A DNA stretch of 33,012 bases from Henriciella sp. AS95. Lineage in GTDB: Bacteria > Pseudomonadota > Alphaproteobacteria > Caulobacterales > Hyphomonadaceae. Positions 16,124 through 24,264 of the stretch are shown here, piece by piece. The DNA lies in contig NZ_JBBMQM010000002.1 of the NCBI RefSeq assembly GCF_038900055.1, forward strand, positions 1 to 33,012. The letters are read 5' to 3'. Position numbers and translations under genes: made by a program. Below the pieces are notes generated by a model that was not told the DNA's origin, did not search any database, and saw only the letters and a list, made by a program, of their open reading frames with translations. Position 1 is the first letter of the stretch; each line of letters starts with the position of its first letter.

Positions 16124-17676
16124 TTTCGCTGACCCTGTACGATGCGATCAAGGATCATGGCGCAGAATAGGATAGCAAAGCCTGCCAGAATGCCTTGTCC
16201 AACATTCGCGTATTGAAGAGCCTCAAGCACATCCTCACCCAAACCTTTGGCGCCGATCAGCGAGGCAACGACCACCATGGCCAGCGACAACATGATCGTC
16301 TGGTTGATGCCAGCGCGGATCGACGGCGCGGCCAGCGGCAGATCGACCTTGGTCAGCAGATACCATTTGTTGGCGCCAAAACTGATGGCCGCTTCGCGCA
16401 CGGATTCCGGAACGCCACGCAGTCCCAACACAGTCAGGCGCACCACCGGTGTGCCGCCAAAGATCATCGTGACGATGACCGCCGCCGGTTTACCGACGCC
16501 AAAGAACGCAATCACCGGAACCATAAAGACGAAAGCAGGCATGGTTTGCATGAAATCCATAATTGGCTGGATAAACGCGTAGAATCGAGGACGTCTCGCC
16601 GCGAACATGCCCAGAGGAATGCCAATCGCGATGGACAGACATGCCGCTGTTCCCAGCAAGGCCAGCGTGGTCATCGCCGCCTCCCAGAACCCCAGAAGGC
16701 CCATATATGCCAGAAAGGCGCTCGAATAGATCGCGGTGCGGATGCCCGCTGTTAGCCAAGTCAACAGGACGATCAAGCTGGCGATTACGATCCATGGGGT
16801 CTGCACCAGGATGACTTCAAGCGCATCCAGGAGAGCACGGATACCAATTGTCAGCACATCAAAGAAGACTTCGCTGTTGCGGACGCACCATGCAATGAAA
16901 TCTTCCACCCAATTGATACCGGTCAGGCGGATATTTGGATCCGTGGGAAAATGACTGAGCAGGGAAAACCGTCCAGGGAAAGAATAATGCAACATCGCAG
17001 CGGTCACGATCAGCGCCATGAAAATCGCACTGAATACGATCTCCCGAACTGGCAAGGCCGAACGAACCGACCGATCGGACATCCAGTCTGAGAACCGCGC
17101 TTCAAGCGCCCAGTTGGCCACGATAGCCTGCACCGCCTTGACGATCAGCAAAATGGCAAGGCCGGTGAAGGCAATACCTGGGCCCTCTCCTGCCATTGCT
17201 TCGGCCTCAGCCCGAATACCGCCGATGTTTTGCTCCAGCGACTCAACCGTTCGGCGATAGACATCAATCTTATCGGAATTGGTTTCAATTGCTGCTTCCA
17301 GTTGCTTGCGGCGCAACTCAAGCGTGCCCTCGATCGACGCGATCCGCGCCATGGCGTCGGAGGCCAGATCTCCAAACAATCCCCGGGCCATCTGCACAAA
17401 GGCCAGCGTTTCAATGATCAGGAAGGGCAGTGCCCAGGTCCACAACCCCCGCGCGCCAAACCAGACCGGGCCAAAAATACCGGCCATCAGGTTGAAGGTG
17501 GGGGTAAAGCGGGACGAGGCGCCGATCTTGTCGAAATTGGCGATGTAGTAATCTGGATTGGTGCGTACGAAGGTGCGGATATTCTCGCGCCGTTCCTCGG
17601 CATAGGCCAGAGCCGCTTCGCTTTCGGTGTCTTCCAGCGGGTTCACGCCATCGGGGTTCACATCAGAGGTGCTCAT
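16120..17676 (-). CDS. OpuA/ProW-type ABC permease with long N-terminal membrane/coiled-coil extension
   Basis: Inner-membrane permease for a quaternary-ammonium-type importer, 518 aa, against roughly 280-350 aa for common ProW/OpuAB. The C-terminal half (about 285-510) is the BPD_transp_1 domain with the conserved loop GLRGVPESVREAAISFGANK. The N-terminal 230 residues add a hydrophobic pair (about 60-100), a charged segment that should form a coiled coil (about 105-160; LELRRKQLEAAIETNSDKID) and another hydrophobic helix (about 165-190). Extended permeases occur among marine alphaproteobacterial betaine/TMAO transporters as far as I recall. Start ATG 17676 overlaps the ATPase stop as ATGA, and its own stop overlaps the hydrolase start. 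The role of the extension is unknown; it may be a regulatory or oligomerisation module. Confidence 0.85.
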   Translation of the reverse strand: MSTSDVNPDGVNPLEDTESEAALAYAEERRENIRTFVRTNPDYYIANFDKIGASSRFTPTFNLMAGIFGPVWFGARGLWTWALPFLIIETLAFVQMARGLFGDLASDAMARIASIEGTLELRRKQLEAAIETNSDKIDVYRRTVESLEQNIGGIRAEAEAMAGEGPGIAFTGLAILLIVKAVQAIVANWALEARFSDWMSDRSVRSALPVREIVFSAIFMALIVTAAMLHYSFPGRFSLLSHFPTDPNIRLTGINWVEDFIAWCVRNSEVFFDVLTIGIRALLDALEVILVQTPWIVIASLIVLLTWLTAGIRTAIYSSAFLAYMGLLGFWEAAMTTLALLGTAACLSIAIGIPLGMFAARRPRFYAFIQPIMDFMQTMPAFVFMVPVIAFFGVGKPAAVIVTMIFGGTPVVRLTVLGLRGVPESVREAAISFGANKWYLLTKVDLPLAAPSIRAGINQTIMLSLAMVVVASLIGAKGLGEDVLEALQYANVGQGILAGFAILFCAMILDRIVQGQRK

Positions 17677-18728
17677 GATACTTCCGTCCCTTCGATCACA
17701 GTGCGCAGCAAATCGGCGCGGGTAATCACGCCAACATCCACGCCGCCGTCTTCGACCAGGATTGCGCTGCTATTGTCGATCGCCAGATTGATCATCGTAC
17801 TCAGGTTTTCGCCTTCATTGACGCGCGGGGCGTCGGCGGAATGCGGGCCATGCGCCGCGACATGATCAGCAATGGGTTGCATCACTGCATGGGCGCGCAC
17901 CACTTTGAGGCGCGAGATACCCGCCACGAAATCCGCCACGTAGTCATCGGCAGGGTGCATGACGATATCTTCAGCAGTGCCAATCTGCACCACCTTGCCG
18001 TCGCGCATGATGGCGATGCGGTTGCCGATACGAACGGCTTCATCAAGGTCATGGGTGATGAAGATCGTCGTCTTCTTCAGAATTTTGCTGAGCCGGATAA
18101 ATTCGTCCTGCAACTGGCGGCGGATCAGCGGATCCAGCGCCGAGAACGGTTCGTCCATCAGCAGAACATCGGGGTTGGCGGCAAGGGCGCGGGCGAGGCC
18201 GACGCGCTGTTGCATCCCGCCAGACAGTTCATGCGCGAATTTCGAACCCCAGGCGCCCAGCTCGACAATATCGAGAATGGCGGCGGCTTGGCGCATGCGC
18301 TCATTCTTGCTGACTTGCCGGATTTCCAGAGGCATCGCGACGTTGTCCAGCACCGATCGGTGCGGCATCAGTGCAAAGTTCTGGAATACCATGCCGATCT
18401 TGTTGTTGCGAAACTGCTGAAGCTCTTGCGGACCAAGCGCCATCACATCGGTGCTTTCTATCTCAATCTTGCCATCGGTGGGTTCCAGCAGGCGATTGAA
18501 GTGGCGCACCATTGTGGATTTTCCACTGCCCGAAAGGCCCATGATGCAGAAAATTTCGCCACGGTTGACTGACATGCTGACATCTGCCACGCCGACAACG
18601 CAGTTGAACTCTGCCAGCACTTCGGCCTTGGTCAGGCCGCGATCCCTGATCGCCTGCAAGGCAATCTCGGGTTTGGCACCGAAGATCTTCCAGACATTCG
18701 AGATTTTGATAACGGTATCGTCGCCCAT
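17673..18728 (-). CDS. OpuA/ProV-type ABC transporter ATP-binding protein
   Basis: ATPase of a glycine betaine/proline-betaine/TMAO-class importer, about 351 aa. It has the family start VIKISNVWKIFG, the ProV-specific pre-Walker helix (LTKAEVLAEFNCVVGV), Walker A GLSGSGKST, signature ELSGGMQQR, Walker B DVLLMDEPFSALDP and switch THDLDEA. A degenerate CBS-like module ends the protein (GGVDVGVITRADLLR). I start at ATG 18728 (MGDDTVIKI) with GGGGGA immediately upstream. The frame is open to 18806 but that extension is encoded by the intercistronic hairpin at 18767-18798 and is not family-like. It is translationally coupled to the permease. Confidence 0.88.
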   Translation of the reverse strand: MGDDTVIKISNVWKIFGAKPEIALQAIRDRGLTKAEVLAEFNCVVGVADVSMSVNRGEIFCIMGLSGSGKSTMVRHFNRLLEPTDGKIEIESTDVMALGPQELQQFRNNKIGMVFQNFALMPHRSVLDNVAMPLEIRQVSKNERMRQAAAILDIVELGAWGSKFAHELSGGMQQRVGLARALAANPDVLLMDEPFSALDPLIRRQLQDEFIRLSKILKKTTIFITHDLDEAVRIGNRIAIMRDGKVVQIGTAEDIVMHPADDYVADFVAGISRLKVVRAHAVMQPIADHVAAHGPHSADAPRVNEGENLSTMINLAIDNSSAILVEDGGVDVGVITRADLLRTVIEGTEVS

Positions 18729-18766
18729 GTGTCCCCCGGAGGTTTTTTGTTTGGGTTGCGCCGTTT

Positions 18767-18798
18767 CAAGGTGGCGCCGAATATGCAGCGCCACCTTG
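18767..18798 (-). other. Strong intercistronic hairpin after the OpuAC-type binding-protein gene
   Basis: CAAGGTGGCGC (18767-18777) and GCGCCACCTTG (18788-18798) form a perfect 11-bp stem with a 10-nt loop, starting 15 nt after the binding-protein stop. No T-run follows. It likely stabilises the upstream message or limits read-through to the ATPase and permease genes. Confidence 0.65.
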
Positions 18799-18813
18799 GT
18801 TTTCATTTCTGGA

Positions 18814-19779
18814 TCAGAGACCCAGCCAAGCGTCTACGCGATCAGGGTTCGCTTCAACCCACTCACGCGCTACCTCGGCCGGATCACGGCCATTGGCGCT
18901 GATCTCATAGGCAAAGTTCGACACGTCATCCGAGGTCACCTGGAAATTGGTGAAGAATTCGGCAATCGCAGGCGAGCGATCCACCAGCGAGTTGGACCAG
19001 GCGATTTGAACATCTTTCAGTGCATCTTTCGACGCGACCATGGACTTGTCGAACCAATCGGGATCGTCCGAAGGCTGCACCATCACGTATTTTTCGGGAT
19101 CAAACGCAGGCTCAGACAGCATTTCAACATCAAACATGAACCACACGGCGTGGGGCTTGTAGCAGTAGAACGCATAGCCCTCGCCCTTGGCGATACTGTC
19201 TTTGATGCGCGCTGTTTTCACGCTTTCCTCGGCCCGGATCGGCTCGATGAAATCCATCAACCCGTAATCGCGCACCTTCACCTCGTTCACATTGGCCGAA
19301 GCCCAGCCGGGCGCTCCGATCCACATCTCACCACGGCCATTGCCGTCGCTGTCCATCAATGCGGCCACGTCCGGGCGACCCAGGTCGGCGATGTCAGTGA
19401 CGTTGTTGGCTTCGCCAAAATCCTTGCTGACGCAAAAGCCTTGATTGCCCTCGTAAGGGTTGGATGACAGCGTTACTGTGCGCGCCTCATCGACATACTT
19501 TTGGGTAAAGCTCTGCTGGTTGGGCAGCCAGACATCAGGATGTACATCAATGTCACCCTTTCCCTGATCCATCGCTTGGAAAATCGTCGCGTTGTTTCCC
19601 GGTACATATTCGACTTTTCCGCCAATCCGCATTTCGACAACAGCCCCCAGCAGATGCGCAATCGCCTGCGCTCCTGTCCAAGACGGCACGCCAATCTTAA
19701 CCTCTTCTGCAGCAAAAGCCGGTAGCGCAAAGACACTGACAGCGGCCGCGAGGCCTAATGATTTCAAACTTGTTTTCAT
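18814..19779 (-). CDS. OpuAC-family periplasmic binding protein (quaternary amine / TMAO / betaine)
   Basis: Periplasmic ligand-binding subunit, 321 aa, with a signal peptide (MKTSLKSLGLAAAVSVFALP, cleavage after AFA). The mature protein shows OpuAC features: VKIGVPSWTGAQAIAHLL at the mature N-terminus, DIDVHPDVWLPNQ, IGAPGWASAN and CYKPHAVWFMF, with several Trp/Tyr residues that could form the aromatic cage used for trimethylammonium groups. The ATG has a GGGAGAAAG Shine-Dalgarno. It lies 32 nt after the Tdm-like gene. By family it binds glycine betaine, proline betaine, choline or TMAO; proximity to a Tdm-like enzyme favours TMAO or a related N-methyl compound, which makes TmoX the closest named candidate. 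Confidence 0.85.
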   Translation of the reverse strand: MKTSLKSLGLAAAVSVFALPAFAAEEVKIGVPSWTGAQAIAHLLGAVVEMRIGGKVEYVPGNNATIFQAMDQGKGDIDVHPDVWLPNQQSFTQKYVDEARTVTLSSNPYEGNQGFCVSKDFGEANNVTDIADLGRPDVAALMDSDGNGRGEMWIGAPGWASANVNEVKVRDYGLMDFIEPIRAEESVKTARIKDSIAKGEGYAFYCYKPHAVWFMFDVEMLSEPAFDPEKYVMVQPSDDPDWFDKSMVASKDALKDVQIAWSNSLVDRSPAIAEFFTNFQVTSDDVSNFAYEISANGRDPAEVAREWVEANPDRVDAWLGL

Positions 19780-19811
19780 CGTTTCTTTCTCCCGTTGGTT
19801 TTTCGTTAGGT

Positions 19812-22139
19812 TTATGCACGTGCCCGCTTACGCGTCGGGTCTATGAATGGAGTATCGGTGATAGTCGCGCCGAGGCGCTTCATACGTCCGTCAAGCTGCC
19901 CAATTTCCAACCTGGTATCATTTTGAGAATGCTCCACCGACAGACGCGCGATCGCTATACTGCGTTCAAGAGACGGTGATCGGGTTGCAGAGGTCACAGT
20001 GCCCACGTGACGTTCACCAGCAAACACGGCCGCACCATGTGCCGGAACGTCATCACACTCCAACAACAGCCCTTTGAGCACCCGACGTGGATTTTGTTGG
20101 TTGCGTTCGAGGGCATCTTTGCCGGTGAACTCTGATTTAGTCAGGTCCACAGCAAATCCTAACCCGGCCTCAAATGCGTCAACACCTGGCGCAAACTCGG
20201 CATTGCCCGCCGCCAGCCCAGCTTCAATCCGGATAGTCTCAAGCGCAGCCGACCCCATCGGTGTGATACCAAACTCTTCGCCTGCCGCCATGACCGCATC
20301 CCAGATGGTAACCGCGTCGGCCTTAGCGCAGAAAATCTCATATCCAAGCTCACCCGTGTAGCCCGAACGTGACAGCATAAACGGCGCACCATCCCGGTCG
20401 TTTAGCCGGGCGACAGAACAGCCAAACCATTTGAGTTGATCAAGCATAGGCACATGCGGCTGTGTAAAGACGATCTTGCGCAACACATCGCGGGATTTTG
20501 GCCCTTGCAGCGCCAAATTCGGCAAGGCATTCCGCATCGCATGGATGCGCACCTGAAATCCGTGTTCCTCAGCCGATGCCTGCAGAGTTCGCCCGCTCTC
20601 TTCGCTGCCACAACACCAGCGAAACAGATCATGCCCGAGCCGGAACAAGGTGCCATCATCGATAACCGTACCGGCTTCGTCACACATCAATGTATAAGTG
20701 CCGCGCCAGACCGGCAGTTTGGCGACATTACGCGTCGTCGCCAGTTGCAACAGCTTCTCGGCATCAGGCCCGATAATATCGAATTTGCGCAGCCCGCTCA
20801 TGTCCTGCAGGGTCACGGCTTCACGGCACGCCCAATACTCGCCAAGTGTCCCATGCGACGGAAAGCTCACCGGCGCCCACAGGTCCCGCGCAGGCGCAAA
20901 GTGCTGGGTCAATGGTTCCAGTCGTTTATGAAACGCAGATTCCTGACTGAGGGACATTGGTGCGTCTTCCTTTTCGCGATAAGCAACGGCGCGACGAATG
21001 GGTGTCTCGGGTCGGTAAATCCGTACATGCACATCGGTCGGGTTCCAGCCGTTAATCGGATCGATGTCATCCGGGCACGCGGTCGAAACACAAACCAGAT
21101 TTTCAAGCGCCCTCATGGCGACATAGTCACCGGGGCGCGAGTGACTTTCGTCTACCAGAAGCTCGTGAGAATTGGGGTCAATCCAAGTATTCCAGAAGAA
21201 ATTGATCGCCGGCCATGCCGAACGGCGCTTCACGCCATAAGGACCAAGCGCATGGGAAATATTGTCAGAACAATTGACGTGCCCCGGGAAACCGCGCTCC
21301 GCGTATCCTCGTGCCGTGCAGGCCAGACCGTAGGTATCATGTCGTCCGCAGGTGTCTTGCACGACATTCAGAAGCGGGCGCATTTCGCCGTCGAAGAACT
21401 TGTCGAGCATGCCGGGGCTCGGGTAGGCGCGTCGCACCATCGATCGAGTTGCGGTGCTGTCGATCAGCCATTCCTCACCTTTGTCGAGCTGATCGGCGCG
21501 CAAGGCAACGAAATCCGAGCATTGTTGCCCCTCGACATCAATGATCTGGACGATTTCACCCTGTTTTAATTCGTAAGACATGCCCGTGCCGCGCGTGACG
21601 GTGAATTCATCGCGCACATCCCCCAGTGGGTCCGGAAGTATCGGGCCGGTTCCACCAGAGGGCTGATGCGTAATCGTGACTGAGCCGCCGCCAGAGCCGT
21701 TAACCAACTGGTCACGGCCCGCGACGCGCGACAGCCATAAGGTTGCGGAGCTACCGGCCCTGAGAACAAACTGGCCATCACTTGCTGGCAGGCGGGCGGC
21801 AGCGATGCTGGCGCTGCAATCACCGCCCTGCGCTGCGATCCAGCCGATCAATTCTGTTAAGTCGGCCTCAGCGCTGTTCAGCTGTCCTGACGCAGCAAGT
21901 CCAATGGTGGACAGCGCATCTTTTCCGCGGGCGTCAAACGCCGAAACGTGTAGCTCACCCTCGGCCCAGACGCCGGTAATGGACAGAAGATCGTCAGGGC
22001 GCATTGCGATCTTCCTGACTTCCCGCGGTGCCAGCGCCAGTGTCCGTTCATGACCTGGCTTCTGAAATCCGGCAAACAACCGCGCGGGTGTAGCGTGCCC
22101 GTTGTTGCTGAATTCGTGAAGGATGGCGCCAGCGTACAT
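19812..22139 (-). CDS. tdm: Tdm-like enzyme: DUF1989 domain fused to GcvT folate-binding domain (trimethylamine N-oxide demethylase family)
   Basis: A 775-aa fusion. Residues about 1-170 are poorly conserved. About 180-380 is a DUF1989 (urea-carboxylase-associated) domain with GQQCSDFVALRA, TCGRHDTYGLAC, GHVNCSDN and VSTACPDDIDPINGWNPTD; His287, Cys290 and Cys355 are plausible metal ligands. About 420-770 is a GcvT domain with DMSGLRKFDIIGPDAEKLL and SRSGYTGELGYEIF plus its C-terminal barrel. This order is that of Tdm, which demethylates TMAO to dimethylamine with the formaldehyde passed to tetrahydrofolate. The family match is from memory, and paralogs with other substrates may exist. It is the first gene of a five-gene operon with an OpuA-type transporter, fitting uptake then demethylation. 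The usual TMAO-pathway partners (tmm, dmmDABC) are not in the window, so the substrate remains open. Confidence 0.65.
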   Translation of the reverse strand: MYAGAILHEFSNNGHATPARLFAGFQKPGHERTLALAPREVRKIAMRPDDLLSITGVWAEGELHVSAFDARGKDALSTIGLAASGQLNSAEADLTELIGWIAAQGGDCSASIAAARLPASDGQFVLRAGSSATLWLSRVAGRDQLVNGSGGGSVTITHQPSGGTGPILPDPLGDVRDEFTVTRGTGMSYELKQGEIVQIIDVEGQQCSDFVALRADQLDKGEEWLIDSTATRSMVRRAYPSPGMLDKFFDGEMRPLLNVVQDTCGRHDTYGLACTARGYAERGFPGHVNCSDNISHALGPYGVKRRSAWPAINFFWNTWIDPNSHELLVDESHSRPGDYVAMRALENLVCVSTACPDDIDPINGWNPTDVHVRIYRPETPIRRAVAYREKEDAPMSLSQESAFHKRLEPLTQHFAPARDLWAPVSFPSHGTLGEYWACREAVTLQDMSGLRKFDIIGPDAEKLLQLATTRNVAKLPVWRGTYTLMCDEAGTVIDDGTLFRLGHDLFRWCCGSEESGRTLQASAEEHGFQVRIHAMRNALPNLALQGPKSRDVLRKIVFTQPHVPMLDQLKWFGCSVARLNDRDGAPFMLSRSGYTGELGYEIFCAKADAVTIWDAVMAAGEEFGITPMGSAALETIRIEAGLAAGNAEFAPGVDAFEAGLGFAVDLTKSEFTGKDALERNQQNPRRVLKGLLLECDDVPAHGAAVFAGERHVGTVTSATRSPSLERSIAIARLSVEHSQNDTRLEIGQLDGRMKRLGATITDTPFIDPTRKRARA

Positions 22140-22158
22140 TGTTTTCCATGAGTCGCAA

Positions 22159-22196
22159 ATGTAACTGGTTACATAGCTTGATGTAACTGGTTACAT
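22159..22196. promoter_or_regulatory. Twin LacI-type operators between tdm-like gene and lacI-family gene
   Basis: The 16-mer ATGTAACTGGTTACAT occurs twice without mismatch, at 22159-22174 and 22181-22196. Each is an inverted repeat (ATGTAAC/GTTACAT arms, 2-nt centre). The copies start 22 bp apart, two helix turns, so dimers would bind on the same face. The nearer copy ends 20 nt before the tdm-like ATG (22139), and the farther one ends 52 nt before the LacI-family ATG (22248). Position and form fit repression of the operon plus autoregulation by the divergent LacI protein. Confidence 0.85.
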
Positions 22197-22247
22197 CTGT
22201 CAAGTATTAGTAAAGTACCGAGAGGGTAGTCCAACCATAGGGGCGAA

Positions 22248-23258
22248 ATGGAAAGCCGACCAAAAAAGAAACGGGCCAACCTTCGTGACGTGGCAAAGGC
22301 CGCTGGTGTTTCCGTTGCGACAGTCTCACGGGTTCTGAATTCTCCAAAAGCTGTTTCTGAAGAGACACGATTGCGCGTACAGGAAGTGATCGGCATGTTG
22401 CATTTCGTGCCCAGTGCTGCCGCCCGCGCGATCAATTCCGGCAGAACCCGCGTCGTGGGCGCCCTGGTCCCAACACTAGACAACGCGATCTTTTCAAGAT
22501 TTCTCGCAGCGCTTGAAAAACATCTGGCAAAGCATGGTTTATCGCTTGTTGTTGCAACAACGTCTGACGATCCCGAGATTGAAACGGAAAAAGCAAAGGG
22601 GTTGGTTGATATTGGTGCGGAAGCGCTGATTGTTTCCGGTATTGCGCACAGCCCGGATTTCGACAGGCTGATCGAACAAACGCGCCTTCCGGTAATAGCC
22701 ACTTCGTACTTTGAAAAGAGCTATCATTTGCCGACTGTCGGCTATGACAATGCAGGCGCTTCCCGCCTTGCTCTTAACTTCCTTCTGGCTGCAGGGCACA
22801 AAAATATTGCCGTAGTTCACGGACCAGTCAAAAGCAACGACAGGACTCAGGCTCGACTTTCAGGTTTGAAGAACCCTGTTTCTAGCCACACTTTACAAAT
22901 GTTCGAGACAGATATTTCAGTTGAAGGCGGCTGTGCCGCAACTCTACGTATCCTCGAAAGGGACACAGTGTTTACCGCCATTCTCTGCTTTTCCGATGTG
23001 CTGGCCATGGGTGCACTTTTCGAGTTGCAAAGGCACCAGATAAGAGTGCCTGATGAGATGTCATTGGTCGGCATCGACGATCTGCCTTTTTCATCCTGCA
23101 CTTTTCCCGAAATCACGACCATTCACTTGCCGGTCGCAAGAATGGGCGAGGCCACTGCCCAAGCGGTAGTTCACTGGCTCGACACTCAGGTTGCTCCTAA
23201 ATCGGTGCTTCTCGAGGCAGAACTGATTGTCCGGAATTCCACGCGAGAATTGAATTAA
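22248..23258 (+). CDS. LacI-family transcriptional regulator of the Tdm-like/OpuA operon
   Basis: A 336-aa regulator of normal family length. The N-terminal helix-turn-helix (about 10-35) contains LRDVAKAAGVSVATVSRVLN, the standard recognition and hinge-proximal sequence, followed by the hinge region AAARAINSGRT and a periplasmic-binding-protein-like effector domain from about residue 68 (VVGALVPTLDNAIFS) with the conserved VGIDDLPFSS near residue 276. The start ATG follows AGGGGCGAA. It is divergent from the Tdm-like operon across 108 nt that hold two identical operators. The ligand is probably the transported amine or a product, which is unusual because most LacI proteins sense sugars. No terminator was recognised downstream. 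Confidence 0.9.
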   Translation: MESRPKKKRANLRDVAKAAGVSVATVSRVLNSPKAVSEETRLRVQEVIGMLHFVPSAAARAINSGRTRVVGALVPTLDNAIFSRFLAALEKHLAKHGLSLVVATTSDDPEIETEKAKGLVDIGAEALIVSGIAHSPDFDRLIEQTRLPVIATSYFEKSYHLPTVGYDNAGASRLALNFLLAAGHKNIAVVHGPVKSNDRTQARLSGLKNPVSSHTLQMFETDISVEGGCAATLRILERDTVFTAILCFSDVLAMGALFELQRHQIRVPDEMSLVGIDDLPFSSCTFPEITTIHLPVARMGEATAQAVVHWLDTQVAPKSVLLEAELIVRNSTRELN

Positions 23259-23704
23259 AACAGCTCCATCAATTTGAATAAGTTTGGGTGACGCGAAGGG
23301 AATTGTCGCCTGTGATACGTGGTGTCCTTTCCTAAATCGGCGGGTACTACTGGGCTTTGCAAATAGGTGGGAGGCCGCGGTCTGAGGCCCGCAAATGTTC
23401 GTTTCTGCACAGTCGGCTTGAAGGGGCCAGAAGTGGACATCTTGTATCCAACAAACTAGTCTTTTTCGCTGACGCGATGTCCAGTTAACTGTCGCTAGTG
23501 CACTCGCTCGCTTTGCCCGTATCCTGTGTGTTTAGGCAGGGTGCAACGAATGACCGGTCCAGCTTGGTCACGCTCGTGCCATACCGGAGCGGAGAGGGGG
23601 ACACGTTAGTTGGCCTCAAGCTAGCCGTGACATGCTATCGGATCTTCAAGGCCTGGTAGTTGGCTGCTAGGTTGATCTGACCACACCGGCGTTAGGGAAC
23701 TTTA
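23259..23704. other. Intergenic region with no recognisable gene
   Basis: A 446-nt gap after the LacI-family gene. Several short frames cross it but none has a ribosome-binding site or recognisable motif. Sequence around 23380-23440 has the look of decayed coding or repeat material, though I cannot name it. The promoter of the following hypothetical gene must lie here or just upstream of 23705. Confidence 0.35.
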
Positions 23705-24181
23705 ATGAAGCATCTAAAACCCTTCGAGCCCAGAAATGTTCTAGCTTTGCCATTAGCAACCATGAAGGGGTGGACGCTAAAGCGGTATGCCATCCTGTCC
23801 GTAGGTTGGAATTTTGAGGACAGAATTGTGTCATCTGCACTGCAGGCCGCAGTGGAACAACTGCCAACAGCCGGCGACATCTTAAATGCTGATACCAACC
23901 ATGGTGTCGGGTTTCAGATCATCCACTTTGCTGAGGTCGCAGTTGTTGCGCCCACATTCTATTGGCATTGGGGAAGCGTGTTGTCCAATGTGGAGCAGAT
24001 ACGCGCGCAATGGGATCGGCCAACTGAATTCAGCCAAAGTGCTAATGACGTCGTTGGTTGCGTTTGGGAAATGGATATTGTGAGTTTCGAAGTGGCCGCT
24101 TGGAAGTCGACGATTTTAAGCAATGACGGCGCTCCAAATGATCGGTTGTCTCGATACACTGAAAACCATTATTTAGCATAA
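23705..24181 (+). CDS. Conserved-looking hypothetical protein, 158 aa
   Basis: Soluble protein with no signal peptide or transmembrane segment. The start ATG has AGGGA seven bases upstream. It contains a basic WTLKRYAI motif near residue 23, then NHGVGFQIIHFAEVAVVAPT around 65-84, FYWHWG around 85, and GCVWEMDIVSFEVAAWKS around 118-135. The aromatic, alternating pattern suggests a compact alpha/beta domain. I believe similar proteins of this size occur in alphaproteobacteria as uncharacterised families, but I cannot give a domain name. It is a single gene between the LacI cassette and the cysteate cassette, convergent with the broken RidA gene, with a small GC hairpin between them. Confidence 0.65.
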   Translation: MKHLKPFEPRNVLALPLATMKGWTLKRYAILSVGWNFEDRIVSSALQAAVEQLPTAGDILNADTNHGVGFQIIHFAEVAVVAPTFYWHWGSVLSNVEQIRAQWDRPTEFSQSANDVVGCVWEMDIVSFEVAAWKSTILSNDGAPNDRLSRYTENHYLA

Positions 24182-24200
24182 GATAGACTACGGCTGGCCG

Positions 24201-24217
24201 GGGCCGCGAAACGGCCC
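24201..24217. terminator. Short GC hairpin between convergent genes
   Basis: GGGCCG (24201-24206) and CGGCCC (24212-24217) with a 5-nt CGAAA loop lie between the end of the 158-aa hypothetical and the end of the RidA remnant. There is no T-run on either side, so it is a weak candidate for a bidirectional terminator. Confidence 0.35.
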
Positions 24218-24264
24218 ATTCCGGATATTGAATCAGCTTGTCCCGGTGGCGGGCGCGGCTAAAT

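Noticed and set aside
18729..18806. N-terminal extension of the OpuA-type ATPase by 26 residues
   Set aside because: It is encoded by the intercistronic hairpin; a better start with a purine-rich Shine-Dalgarno is at 18728.
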